From NCBI RefSeq assembly GCF_032854445.1, contig NC_088303.1, forward strand, positions 12,719,501 through 12,783,500: 64,000 nucleotides of DNA. Direction: 5' to 3'. Position numbers and translations under genes: made by a program. The notes under the pieces are model-generated. The model ran no database searches. It was not told where the DNA came from and was given only the letters and a program-made list of their open reading frames with translations. This stretch comes from Liolophura sinensis. Its lineage: Eukaryota; Mollusca; Polyplacophora; Chitonida; Chitonidae. This document shows positions 14,601 to 29,600 of this stretch, one piece after another; position 1 is the stretch's first letter, and each line of letters starts with the position of its first letter.

Positions 14601-17600
14601 TATATGTCTTCTAGAGGTAATAGATCATCCTGTGGATTTAATGGCCATGTGAGTCAACTGATTACATTATCTGAATACCAAAAGCATAAGGAATGGCCAA
14701 AAACCATTTTTCCTGACTGTGCGTTCTATTGATTTTAAACAGGTGCTTTGAGGTTTGCTGGGAACATGGGATAATATTCTACAGGAAAATTGTTTCCTGC
14801 ACCAAAAACAATATTTTGCGACATATATTTGCCTCTAAAAAACCAAATTTCAGGTCATTTAGAGTCCCATATGAATCAATAGTGAGCTTTACCTGTGGCA
14901 AAACTGACCCAACTATAATGTGTTGCAGGTATATGCTACTGAGGGATTGTGAGATCAAAATAAATCTTATGAGTTCTCCAACGAATCACCTAGGCAAAAA
15001 TCTCAGCATGTCAGACAGCAATAACACCACTACACAGAAAAGGCAATGAACACAACAAAACTTACCCTAGTTTTTGGTGTAGTTTGTAAAATTCTACAAG
15101 CCCTGATGCCATAGGTAGTTTGTTGATAGCTGCCCTTTGCATCAGTCTGCAGTCATCATAGGTATGATCAGTGACAGGTACACCCAGACATCTACAACAT
15201 AAACCAGCACACACACTGTCAGTTTACATAGGTATGATCAGTGACAGGCACACCCAAACATCTATACCATAAACCAGCACACACACACACACTATCAGTT
15301 GACATAGGTATGACCAATTACAGGCACACCCAAACATCTACAACATAAACCACCACACACACACACCCTGTCAGTTTACATAGGTATGATCAGTGACAGG
15401 CACACTCCAAACATGTATACCATAAACCAGCGCGCGTTTGCACGCACACACGCACATGCACACACACACACTCTGTCAGTGTACATAGGTATGACCAGTT
15501 ACAGGCATACCTGAACATCTACAACATAAACCAGCACACACACACACTCTGTCAGTGTACATAGGTATGACCAGTTACAGGCATACCCGAACATCTACAA
15601 CATAAACCAGCACACACACACTCTGTCAGTGTACATAGGTATGACCAGTTACAGGCACACCCGAACATCTACAACATAAACCAGCACACACACACACTGT
15701 CAGTTTACATAGGTATGACCAGTTACAGGCATACCCGAACATCTACAACATAAACCAGCACACACACACTCTGTCAGTGTACATAGGTATGACCAGTTAC
15801 AGGCACACCCGAACATCTACAACATAAACCAGCACACACACACACTGTCAGTTTACATAGGTATGACCAGTAACAAGCACACTCAAAGATCTGTGTTCAC
15901 ATAGCTATGTATGCATTACACTGTACCCATCAGACCAAACTCTCCAAAGCCATTCCGTAACCTTACCAAAAGCACACTTGAGGCAGGCTTCTGGGATACC
16001 ATTACCATTCACTTAGCTGTGTTTACATTAATACCGTGTTCATTGGACCAAACTTTCCAGTGCCATGCCATTAGGTCACCACTAGCACACTTGTGACAGG
16101 ATTTTGGTATTACATTACCATTCACATAGCTGTGTTACATTAATACAATATTCATCAGGCCAAACTCTCCCGTGCTATGCCCTAAGGCCACCACCAGCCC
16201 AATTGTGGTAGGCTTCTGGCATTCCATTACCACTCACTTTATAGCTGTGTTTACACCACACTACTCATCCGACCAAACTCTCCCAGTGCCATGCTATTAG
16301 GTCACAACTAGCACACTTGTGGCAGGATTTTAATATTATCTGACAAGAAATGTGAAAATGACTTTTGGCCACATAAACGACAGCACAAACTCTTCAAACA
16401 CACACCTATCCATCCACTGCATGTCTGTACAATCATGCTACAGCACGATAATACAAACAGTATTGTACATCTTTATTTTGCTTATGAACACATATACCAA
16501 TACGACAATCTCTTACCTGGCCATTTCTTCTCTGACATTATTGGCAAAAAGCTTTGGGTCAGCCAGCTCTAACGTATTAGGGTGATACACAGGCAAGAAC
16601 TGAAAAGCAAGGATATATGTACCTACTGTGTTAATTGATGTTTAGTAACATTGACCAATTTAACACACATTTTCCTGTACACTTATCCTGAAGGTATAGC
16701 AGTTCATTAATAACTATTGCTACCATAAAATGCACAGTATGCTGAAAAATACTTCTTTGAGAGTAAATAAACAATGTAGTTATGTAGTGGGTTTGGAAGA
16801 AAAATAAAATGGTGGTGCTGGTGGTGGGGGGTTAGTGATAACTATTCCAGCATATTTATATTGAACATTTGCACCCAATGAGTGGGACATTCGGTAGACT
16901 TATTTGCAACAATACTGCTTATGACTGGTCAACTGCCTGTGGTCTTGATTGACAGTTTGGGAAGGCCTATTGGACCTTCATCCCTTGAAAACTAATGGGG
17001 ATGATGCAATACTGAGCCCCATGCTATGATGCAAATGAAACTACTTAAATTTGTTTTCATATCATTTTGTGATTACATGTAGGTTACATTTGCTTTTTCA
17101 CTTCATTTTGTTTTATAATGCATATCAATTAATTTTGTGTACATGTAAATTTTGATATATTTTATTTTATATTTTCTATTTATTGTCCCTTTATTTTAGT
17201 TTTTCAAAGTTACGTTTTATTATATCATGCTTGGCACTCATGGGCCACAATACTGATGTATTCAACTGTAGACCTACCTCTATTTCCATACGTGTTTGAA
17301 ACTGACACAATGTGTACCACAGCACTGCAAATCTGAAAACACATCACAAAAAATGTCTGATATGAGCTACAGAAAATATGGCAACGTCTCAACCCAATCA
17401 AGTGAACTGAAAGTAGTGGTTTACTGCAATACACTTACCCAATCCACAGCAGTTCAATTCAAAAAACACTACACACAAGTGATCATGAACCTACAGGTAG
17501 CTCTGCTTTGAACTGTACACTAACCGGCAACCAGCTTCTTATCATTGAATGCGAAACTCTTCTTGGCTCTTCATCAGAATAACGTACACATATTTTTCAT

Positions 17601-20600
17601 ACTTACGGTCCTGGTCCATCCCAAGTCCATGTAACGGTATCCTGTAATGGAAGAAGATATATACACACATCTGAAATTTCATGTTAACAGACTCATTTGT
17701 GTAGTGGTCTGTCAGGGATAGAGGTGTAAATTAGAGCCATTCATCAGCTCACTTCACCACCTGACACATAGTCTAAGGACTACATGTATTGTACATCTAC
17801 AGTGGACAGTTTTCAGTTTGCCAGTGGACATGTTATCTACAATGTCTAACCAAGCTCCCTGATAACAGTGTTGGTCAGTTTCCTCTTTAGGATTGTGATT
17901 TCTGAAGGATTGTTTGGCACACATGCATACATGTAGTTCGAGGTCTCTTTTTTTACCACTGAAGCCAAATTTCTAGAGGAATGCTTGGTACAACCCATTT
18001 TTTGACAGTACTTACCTAATCATGTTGTGACAAAAATCATTTTTCTTGTCACACAATGACTTATTCAAACATTTCTGAATTTCAACACAAAAACTTTTTT
18101 GTTTACATAGTGTTACATACATTTATTTTTTTTAAATTATGTGTGCGACATTTTTGTTAACTTTGTGAGTAATGTGTACAGCATCAAGCGCCCATGTCTT
18201 GAAGTGAGGTGTGAACAAAGGCTGGCTGACTTACCAGCTCATTGAGGTATCTGATCAGGACAGGCTGGATGGGCACACCAGGGTAAAATGCCCCTGTAAA
18301 AAAAAAAAAAAAAGAGAGAATTACACTTTAACAAGGATCATTCCCAGCTATCTGGTTTTTCAAGTCCACAGTAGCTTTCAACATTATCTCAGGAAGATTA
18401 TGACAGTGTGTGCTTGATGCTGGCAGGTCCCATGCTGACATTTGTATACTATACATATAGTGCTGCATCAATGGAACAGCATGCTGGAGACACCAGACAC
18501 AATGCCTCATTAAGTCACAGCATACATCTTTATTTTATAATTCAATATGACGAATCATTTATAAAATGAATACCGATTCATGACAGACGAAGAGACAATG
18601 TGCATATGTACAAGAACATGCATGTATATCAGAAGTAGTCCCTTTCAATACCAATAGCGGATGAAGAACAGATTTGTGACTTCGCAATCTTATAAACATG
18701 TTGGCTACCATCACAGTGTAATAGTTTTCTGACTTCACATTCTTATAATATGTAGCCTGTCATGACGACTTTACCTTTGTGTACATCCCAGCATATATAC
18801 ATGTCTGCCTTAACTCAAAATTTAAATCCTACTCATAATGCTTAGTCTGACACTGGAAGTTGAAACGTTGATATACTTGTCACATACTAACATTGTAGTG
18901 GTGGTCAAAATTTAAAAATCATATTAATTTTTAAATGCTGACTCCTATCAAAACTGTCTTTCTGGAATCGGCCCTGTTTCTAAGCTAACAAGTTTTAAAT
19001 CACAAGTTTGTCAGACGATAACATTTCTGATCAGTGTGACAAGGACACTTGAAGATATGCAATGTTTAGCAGGCTCTGACCTACACCAGGCATTATTCTT
19101 TGTGATGAATAGTTTGAACAAAACTCTGTAGTTAATGTTTATTAGAACTACACATAATACACTGCTTCCAGATTATTGTGTTATTTAATGTCCTGCACAA
19201 ACCTGTCTTACATTAACAGTACTTTCCTTTTCATACCTGAATTGTATTACCAGTTCTTCTCTGCACATTCCTGGCTTGTATTACCAGTACTTTCCCGCAT
19301 ACATATTCATGTAAATGTACCTAGGTTTTATCACAGACCTGGGTTTTATTACCTGTACTTTCACCCTAATATCTGACTTGTATTACCAGTACTTTCCCCC
19401 ATACATATTCATGTAAAGGTGCCTAGGTTTTATTACAGACCTGGGTTTTATTACCTGTACTTTCCCTCTAATACCTGGCTTGTATTACCAATACTTTCCT
19501 TCCTGTACCAGGCTTGCATTACCAGTACTTTCCTGCATACATATTCATGTAAATTTATCTAGGTTTTATTACAGGTTCTCTCCTCCACTTGCCTGGCTTT
19601 TATTACCTGTGCTTTCCTTCTCATATCTGGCTTGTATTACCAGTACTTTCCTCCCCATACCTGGCTTGTATTAAAAGCACTTTCCTCATACCTGGCTTGT
19701 ATTAAAAGCACTTTCCTCCTCATACCTGGATTGTATTACCAGTTCTTTTCTGCACATTCCTTGCTTGTACTACTGGTACTTTCCTGCATATACACATGTA
19801 CCTAGGTTTTATTACAGGTACTTTCCTCCACATACCTGGGTTCGTTACCAGGTATTACTGGTACTTTTCTGCATATATAGCATGTACCTGCCTTGTAATA
19901 CCAATAATTTCCTCCACATACCTGGCTTGAAGGAGATCAGACAGGATCTGTTTGTACATGTGCCCTCAGGAAAGATGACGATCTGTGGCCATTTTCCATT
20001 GGACTGAGCTCGTCTCTTAATTTCTTTGATTGTGTTCACTCGGGAGTCTGGGTCTTCACGAGACACAAACACAGGCTGTGTGTATCTAATTAATGCTGCC
20101 AATACAATTCATTGTAAAGTTAATATATGTACAAATTAGAGAGGAAGATGCAAACAATTCAGTGCTACACGCATCAATCTGTACTCTGGTCAAAACACTG
20201 TAACGCATTTAGAAATGAGATACAGTCTAATTATATAGTTTACATAAAGTTTACATTATTAGCCTGATGATTACTAAATTTCAAAATCTATTTCATCTTA
20301 CAGTGACAAAAACCATTTACCTTACTATTAACGCTATAAATAATATAAATTACAGGTGACGCTCTACATTATTGCTAAAATACTTACAATTTTGTAAACA
20401 GGTAACCCCATATTATTTCTTTAAATAAGGCTATAATTTATAAAATAAAGAAAGAGGAGCGAAAAACATAAATTATGGTTAAATAAGTTTGAGGTGAGAG
20501 TGAATGGTAGGCTTGGTGAAAGGTTCTGGATGGGGAGGAGTAGGGAGACAGGATAGGCAAACACTGGGGCAGGCTGGTCTTCATGAGGTGTGTTTATGAG

Positions 20601-23600
20601 ACAACATGGACAACACTAATACACTGAGCTTTGTAAAGTGATGTCAGCATAGCTGCCGGTGGTGAGTGACTGAATATGTTCTGTGACATGATGAGGATAG
20701 TGAGCATGTGTTGGAGAAGTGCAATGTGACTGAGGGGGTGACAATGACATGTACATGTGTGTGTGCGTGTGCGCATACAGCTAACAGCGAAGTAGCCTAT
20801 CATCACTCACTGAGCTTTGCTTGTTCCCATTGACTGCACCCTTTGTATTGATGTTGTAAAATCCCTTCAACATGATTCAATTACACTGTACAGGTACTAT
20901 ACTTGTACTGCATACAGGTACACCACCACATCAGGAAGAAAACATGCTTCCACCACTGCTCACTTGGAGCACAAGTCATTTATGCTTTTATCACATGTTG
21001 TTTTGTTAAAACATATGATTACAGGGATGTGTTAAAACAAAGAATGAAATAAATAAAATTTTAAACATAAAAACAACGGAGACACTTATGTGAAAACTAA
21101 CTCCACAAATCTAAAGCCGTGACAGCTTTAGCGACTGTTTGTACTCTTTACCTCTTATGTTTCCTTTACACATGTAGAGGTATACACCGAACTTGTGTAA
21201 CTACACTACATGTGATACAACCATGAAAATACTAAGCTTAAATGATTTGGACAACATGTACAGGCAACATACCGTTTATTGTGTGCTCTGTACTCTAGCT
21301 ATAAAGTATCACATGCACTGTACCACAACTACACCATGTCCTGTATTCTGTACCACAGCTCCAGCGTATCCTGTCATGTGCAGTCTAACACAGCCACAGT
21401 TTATCCTGTCATGTCTACTCTACCACAGCTTTGGTGTATCGTGCTATGTGTACTGTACAATAGCTACGGTGTATCCTGTCATGTCTACTCTACCACAGCT
21501 ACAGTGTATCCTGTCATATGTAGTCTACCATAGCCACAGTGTATCCTGCTATGTGTACTGTACCACAGCTACAGTGTATCCTGTGAACCACAGCATATCC
21601 TGTCATGTCTACTCTACCACAACCAGTGTATCCTGCCATGTGCAGTATAACACAGCTACAGTGTATCCTGTCATGTCTACTCTACCACAGCTAGAGAGTA
21701 TCCTGTCATGTGTACTCTACCACAGCTAGAGTGTATCCTGCCATGTCTACTGTACCACAGGTACAGTGTATCCTGCCATGTTTAGCCTGCCACAGAAATA
21801 GTGTATCCTGCCATGTGTACTCTATCACAGCTACAATGTGTCCTGTCATGTCTACTCTACCACAGCTACAGTTTATCTTGCCATGCGCAGCCTGCCACCA
21901 CCACAGTGTATCCTGCCATAGCCACAGTGTATCCAGCCATATGTATCCTGCCATAGCCACAGTGTATCGTGCCATGTGTATCCTGCCATAGCCACCGTGT
22001 CCTGCCATATGTACTTTGCCATTTGCCATATCCTGTCATGCCTATTCTACCACAGCTACAGTGTATCCTGTCATGTCTACTCTACCACAGCTACAGTGTA
22101 TCCCGTCATGTCTACTCTAACACAGCTACAGTGTATCCTGTCATGTCTACTCTACCACAGCTACAGTGTATCCTGTCATGTCTACTCTACCACAACCAGT
22201 GTATCCTGCCATGTGCAGTCTACCACAGCTACAGTGTATCCTGTCATGTCTACTCTACCACAGGTACAGTGTATCCTGCCATGTTTAGCCTGCCACAGCC
22301 ACAGTGTATCCTGCCATGTGTACTCTATCACAGCTATAATGTGTCCTGTCATGTCTACTCTACCACAGCTACAGTGTATCCTGTCATGTCTACTCTAACA
22401 CAACCACAGCGTATCCTGTCATGTCTACTCTACCACAACCAGTGTATCCTGCCATGTGCAGTCTACCACAGCTACAGTGTATCCTGTCATGTCTACTCTA
22501 CCATAGCCACAGTGTATCTTGCTGTGTGTACTCTACCACAGCTAGAGTGTATCCTGTCATGTCTACTCTACCACAGGTACAGTGTATCCTGCCATGTTTA
22601 GCCTGCCACAGCCACAGTGTATCCTGCCATGTGTACTCTATCACAGCTACAATGTGTCCTGTCATGTCTACTCTACCACAGCCGCAGTGTATCCTGCCAT
22701 GTGTAGCAGCCATAGCCACAGTGTATCCTGCCATAGCCACAGTGTATCGTGCCATGTGTATCCTGCCATAGCCACAGTGTATCTTGCCATGTGTATCCTG
22801 CCATAGCCACAGTGTGCCCTGCCATATGTAGCCTGTCACAGCCACTGTGTATCCTGCCATATGTACTTTGCCAAAGCCACAGTGTATCCTGCCATGTGTA
22901 CTCTATCACAGCTACAATGTGTCCTGTCATGTCTACTCTACCACAGCTACAGTTTATCTTGCCATGTGCAGCCTGCCACCGCCACAGTGTATCCTGCCAT
23001 AGCCACAGTGTATCGTGCCATGTGTATCCTGCCATAGCCACAGTGTGCCCTGCCATATGTAGCCTGTCACAGCCACTGTGTATCCTGCCATATGTACTTT
23101 GCCAAAGCCACAGTGTATCCTGTCATGTCTACTCTACCACAACCACAGCGTATCCTGTCATGTCTACTCTACCACAGCTACAGTGTACCCCAGTTTTGAA
23201 GTATCACATGTACTGTACCACAGCTACAGAGTAAGCAGTGTTCTGTACCCCAGTTTTAAAGTATCACGTGTAGTGTACCCCAGTCACATGTATAAATTAA
23301 GCGCCACATGTAAAGTATCACATGTGGTGTACCACAGCTATAGTGTATAAAGTATCACATGTAGTGTACCACAGCTATAGTGTATAAAGTATCACATGTA
23401 GTGTACCACATCCACAGCAGAAGTGTATGAGAAGTGTAACCTCCAGACACATGTACCATATGTACTGTACCTAAGCCTATCAATTGCTTATTTATTTAAG
23501 TGTATGAGGAGTGTAACCTCCAGACACATGTACCATATGTACTGTACCTAAGCCTATCAATTGCTTATTTATTTAAGTGTATGAGAAGTGTAACCTCCAG

Positions 23601-26600
23601 ACACATGTACCATATGTATTGTACCTAAGCCTATCAATTTCTAATTTATTTATTTATTGCTTTATTTACTGACCCTCCTCCCCATGTTTCCCACTAAGCA
23701 GAGGCATTACTGTAGTAGGTGTATGCCACAGCAGTCATAGTCTGCAAATATACGTGTATCATGTGTGACCGCATGACCTGTACATGCAGGTCATGCTCAG
23801 TAGCTCTTGCTCCAGGACAGTGAATAACACCTAGCAATGTCATGATTTTGAGAGTACAGCCTGACTACTGGGAACATCTGCTAACAACCAGTCACATGCC
23901 ACCTCACCTTCACTCTTATAGTGTTACTATGTATATAAAAGCTATGTATGGCCTATGTATATAAAAGCTCTGTCTGAAGCAGACATTTACACCTGAGCGT
24001 TTTTAAATCAAGGTCACCTCATATTTTATATGCATTTATGCTTGATTTAGAGACAACTAAAATTAAGCCCACAAATATCATTCATCGGATCAATTATAAG
24101 CATAATTTACACCTGCTCACTGAAATCCCACGTTCATATTCTTATGCATTTAGAATCTGCTACAATACACCTTAGATTATGCTATCTGATACACCTGATA
24201 GCAATGACTCCATCACAACATAACTGCTGAAGGCTAATCTTGGGTTAATATTAAATCATACATATACAAGCTCTGGCGCATTTCCAGTGAGATGAGGTAT
24301 CAGTCCAATACCTCCCAAAACAATAACTGAGTTTTTGTGACTCCTTCCTGAACCCAGCCCGAATTCTTTCTGACAGCTGATAGTCACCCTGAATAGCCTC
24401 CTGCTATATGTGCTGATGATGTTGACACAGACTCAGTCAACATTTGAGGACACCCAGCCTAGATACAAGAATGCCCAGATAATTCAGCAGACAAAATCAG
24501 ATGTCATCTGACAACAATATCATACTGCAACATGTTATTTACAAGTTTAATTTCCTCTTAACTCTGGCATAATATGAACTCTTCCCATCCAGTAGCAACT
24601 GTCTGCCTGCCCTGGACAAGGTATTCCTGCCACAATGAAGTTACACACATGTAGCTGCTCAATTCTGGGATAATATCACATCTTCCCATCCAGTAGCAAC
24701 TGTCTCCCTACCCTGGACACGTTGTCCCCTCCACATTGTTGCAGTGACTGTAGTGTGTGTTCCATTGATCACACAAAACAAAATGGCACTTTGTAATCAT
24801 ACATGATATCCTTAAAGGCAGTGATTCTACAAACTATGCCTGCAAAAATTCCATCAGCAAATTTCATATTCTGCCTCTATTACTTTCATTTTTAAAACCA
24901 ATCTTGACACAAAAACTTTCACTAAGCATATATTAATTTAGTACATTACACTGCTACATTTCAAAAGCCAACACATCATCCAGTAAGGACCAATGATGCA
25001 TAAATAACTGAGAGTCCAATGTTTTTGCACTGCAAAATCAGACTTTGGCTACTGGTGACACCCTGTCCTACCATGGACAGCTTTGGAAGGAATGAATGAA
25101 TCTTTGGGGTTTAACGCCGTACCTAACAAAGTCCCATGACATTGAGTAGTCGTTATGTGTGTGTACATATACTGTGTCTTCTTGTGGCAGTGTGAATCCA
25201 TGTCATCAAAATGCTGTTGTAACTGAACTATCATGCCCAAGACACCAGACATGACACCCCATCCAGTCAGATTACACTGACACCAGGCCAACCAGGCCAA
25301 CCAGGCCAACCAGTCTTGTTTCCTTGTTCTAACCTCTCAGTTCTCAGTGCAGAGTGCCAGGCCAGGCACCAACAAGTACTATTTTTGAAGTTTTTGGTAT
25401 AACACAACACAGGATTGATCCAGGGTTTCCCGACAGGATAGATTAGGCCTTCGTTATACAAACACAGTGAAGAACTTTCTAAACAAATATGATCACACAA
25501 ACAACTGCGATGAGCTTTCTAAAAAATTCCACTGATCATACCTGTTAAGCATGACATTAAACCCCAAGATTACATACATAAATACATACATAAACATGGG
25601 AACGAACTTTCTAAACATATGTGATGATCACACAATCCTGGGGATGACATATCTGAACAATTGTGATGATCACACAAACATGGGGATGAACTTTCTGAAC
25701 AATCATGATGATCACACAATCCTGGGGATGACATATCTGAACACATGTGATGATCACACAATCCTGGGAATGACATATCTGAATAATTGTGATGATCACA
25801 CAATCCTGGGAATGACATACCTGAACAATTATGATGATATCAAAATCACGGAGATGACCTTTCTGAACAATTATGATGATCATACAAACATGGCTGATGA
25901 CCTTTCTAAACAATCACGTTGATCATACAAACATAGGAATAAACTTTCTGAACAAATATGATGACCTCACAAACAAAGGGGATGACCTTTCTAAACAATT
26001 ACATTAACTACATAAACATGGAGATGAAACAATTAGAATGATGGAACAACCTTTTTTTTTTTTTTTGATTGGTGTTTTACGCCATACTCAAGAATATTTC
26101 ACTTATACGACGGCGGCCAGCATTATGGTGGGTGGAAACCGGGCAGAGCCCGGGGGAAACCCACGACCATCCGCAGGTAGCTGACAGACCTTCCCACATA
26201 CGGCCGGAGAGAAAGCCAGCATGAGCTGGACTTGAACTCACAACGACCGCATTGGTGAGAGACTCCTGGGTCATTACGCTGCGCTAGCGCGCTAACCAAC
26301 TAAGCCACGGAGGCCCCGATCAACTTTGAAAATTTTATGAAGATCGTATGAACATGGGAATGAACTATCAAACCTTTTATGAGCTGAAAAAAGGCCAGGA
26401 ATATCCATTATTGCCTAAAAATTGGTGCATTTTCATTGCGCTTTGATGTTTCTGAGACTGCTACATGACCTGATACTGGGCAAATGTGGGTGACTGACAT
26501 ACATATGGCTGATGACATGGAACCCATGGCCAATGTAACACATGTGCACCCATGGTCAATGTAACACATGTGCACCCATGGTCAATGTAATACATGTGCA

Positions 26601-29600
26601 CCCATGGCCAATGTAACACATGTGCACCCATGGTCAATGTAATACATGTGCACCCATGGTCAATGTAACACATGTGCACCCATGGTCAATGTAACACATG
26701 TGCACCCATGGTCAATGTAACACATGTGCACCCATGGTCAATGTAACACATGTGCACCCATGGTCAATGTAACACATGTGCACCCATGGTCAATGTAACA
26801 CATGTGCATCCATGGTCAATGTAACACATGTGCACCCATGGTCAATGTAGTACATGTGCACCCATGGCCAATGTAACACATGTGCACCCATGGTCAATGT
26901 AAGACATGTGCACCCATGGTCAATGTAATACATGTGCATCCATGGTCAATGTAATACATGTGCACCCATGGTCAATGTAATACATGTGCACCCATGGTCA
27001 GTGTAATACATGTGCACCCATGGTCAATGTCATACATGAGCATCCATGGTCAATGTAACACATGTGCATCCATGGTCAATGTCATACATGTGCATCCATG
27101 GTCAATGTAACACATGAGCATCCATGGTCAATGTAACACATGTGCATCCATAGTCAATGTCATACATGTGCATCCATGGTCAGTGTAATACATGTGCACC
27201 CATGGTCAATGTCATACATGTGCATCCATGGTCAATGTCATACATGTGCACCCATGGTCAGTGTAATACATGTGCACCCATGGTCAATGTAATACATGTG
27301 CATCCATGGTCAGTGTAATACATGTGCATCCATGGTCAATGTAACACATGTGCATCCATGGTCAATGTAACACATGTGCACCCATGGTCAATGTCATACA
27401 TGTGCACCCATGGTCAATGTAACACATGTGCACCCATGGTCAATGTAATACATGTGCACCCATGGTCAATGTAATACATGTGCATCCATGGTCAATGTAA
27501 TACATGTGCACCCATGGTCAATGTAATACATGTGCACCCATGGTCAGTGTAATACATGTGCACCCATGGTCAATGTCATACATGAGCATCCATGGTCAAT
27601 GTAACACATGTGCATCCATGGTCAATGTCATACATGTGCATCCATGGTCAATGTAACACATGAGCATCCATGGTCAATGTAACACATGTGCATCCATAGT
27701 CAATGTCATACATGTGCATCCATAGTCAATGTCATACATGTGCACCCATGGTCAATGTCATACATGTGCACCCATGGTCAATGTCATACATGTGCATCCA
27801 TGGTCAATGTCATACATGTGCATCCATGGCCAATGTAATACATGTGCACCCATGGTCAGTGTAATACATGTGCACCCATGGTCAATGTAATACATGTGCA
27901 TCCATGGTCAGTGTCATACATGTGCATCCATGGTCAATGTAATACATGTGCACCCATGGTCAATGTAATACATGTGCATCCATGGTCAATGTCATACATG
28001 TGCACCCATGGTCAATGTAACACATGTGCACCCATGGTCAATGTCAAACATGTGCATCCATGGTCAGTGTAATACATGTGCACCCATGGTCAATGTAACA
28101 CATGTGCATCCATGGTCAATGTCATACATGTGCACCCATGGTCAATGTAACACATGTGCACCCATGGTCAATGTAACACATGTGCACTTATGGTCAATGT
28201 AACACATGTACACCCATGGTCAATGTAACACGTGCACCCATGGTCAATGTAATACATGTGCACCCATGGTCAATGTAATACATGTGCACCCATGGTCAAT
28301 GTAACACATGTGCACCCATGGTCAATGTAATACATGTGCATCCATGGTCAATGTAATACATGTGCACCCCATCGTCAATGTCATACATGAGCATCCATGG
28401 TCAATGTAATACATGTGCACCCATGGTCAATGTAACACATGTGCATCCATGGTCAATGTCACACATGTGCATCCATGGTCAATGTTACACATGTGCACCC
28501 ATGGTCAATGTAATACATGTGCACCCATGGTCAATGTAATACATGTGCACCCATGGTCAATGTAACACATGTGCACCCATGGTCAATGTAATACATGTGC
28601 ATCCATGGTCAATGTAATACATGTGCACCCCATCGTCAATGTCATACATGAGCATCCATGGTCAATGTAATACATGTGCACCCATGGCCAATGTAACACA
28701 TGTGCATCCATGGTCAATGTCACACATGTGCATCCATGGTCAATGTAACACATGTGCACCCATGGTCAATGTAATACATGTGCACCCATGGTCAATGTAA
28801 CACATGTGCACCCATGGTCAATGTAATACATGTGCATCCATGGTCAATGTAATACATGTGCATCCATGGTCAATGTCATACATGAGCACCCATGGTCAAT
28901 GTAATACATGTGCATCCATGGTCAATGTCATACATGTGCATCCATGGTCAGTGTAATACATGTGCATCCATGGTCAGTGTAACACATGTGCATCCATGGT
29001 CAATGTAACACATGAGCATCCATGGTCAGTGTAATACATGTGCACCCATGGTCAATGTCATACATGAGCATCCATGGTCAATGTAACACATGTGCATCCA
29101 TGGTCAATGTCATACATGTGCATCCATGGTCAATGTAACACATGTGCACCCATGGTCAATGTAATACATGAGCATCCATGGTCAATGTAATACATGAGCA
29201 TCCATGGTCAATGTAATACATGAGCATCCATGGTCAATGTAATACATGCACGTCTCTACATCAAATCTTACAGTACTGATGGATAATCATCACATTCATA
29301 ATGGCTGAATGTCAGTGACATCCATCTGATTTCAGTGCCCAGAGAAACTTATTGTCTACAAACTGAATGGCGAAGAGAATGCACAGAGATATCAACAAAC
29401 TGAAGTAGAATTCTACTAACAGAATAAACAGTTCAATGTTTTCCCATCTTTACAATTGTTTTATACTGCATATATTTTACAGTTCATAATGACAACAGAA
29501 ATGTACCTTTTGCATTTACACTTTACATTATGTAGATAGATACAAAAGACGATGGAAATCTGACAAACATGTTGATATGTAAAACTGAGCATGCTTAATG

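Noticed and set aside
21193-23350. Many overlapping ORFs of 80-210 codons on both strands
   Set aside because: All are frames of the 35-bp minisatellite; the same three peptide phrases recur in rotation and there is no start or splice context.
26515-29250. CRISPR-like array
   Set aside because: Units are contiguous with no spacers and the genome is animal; it is a minisatellite.
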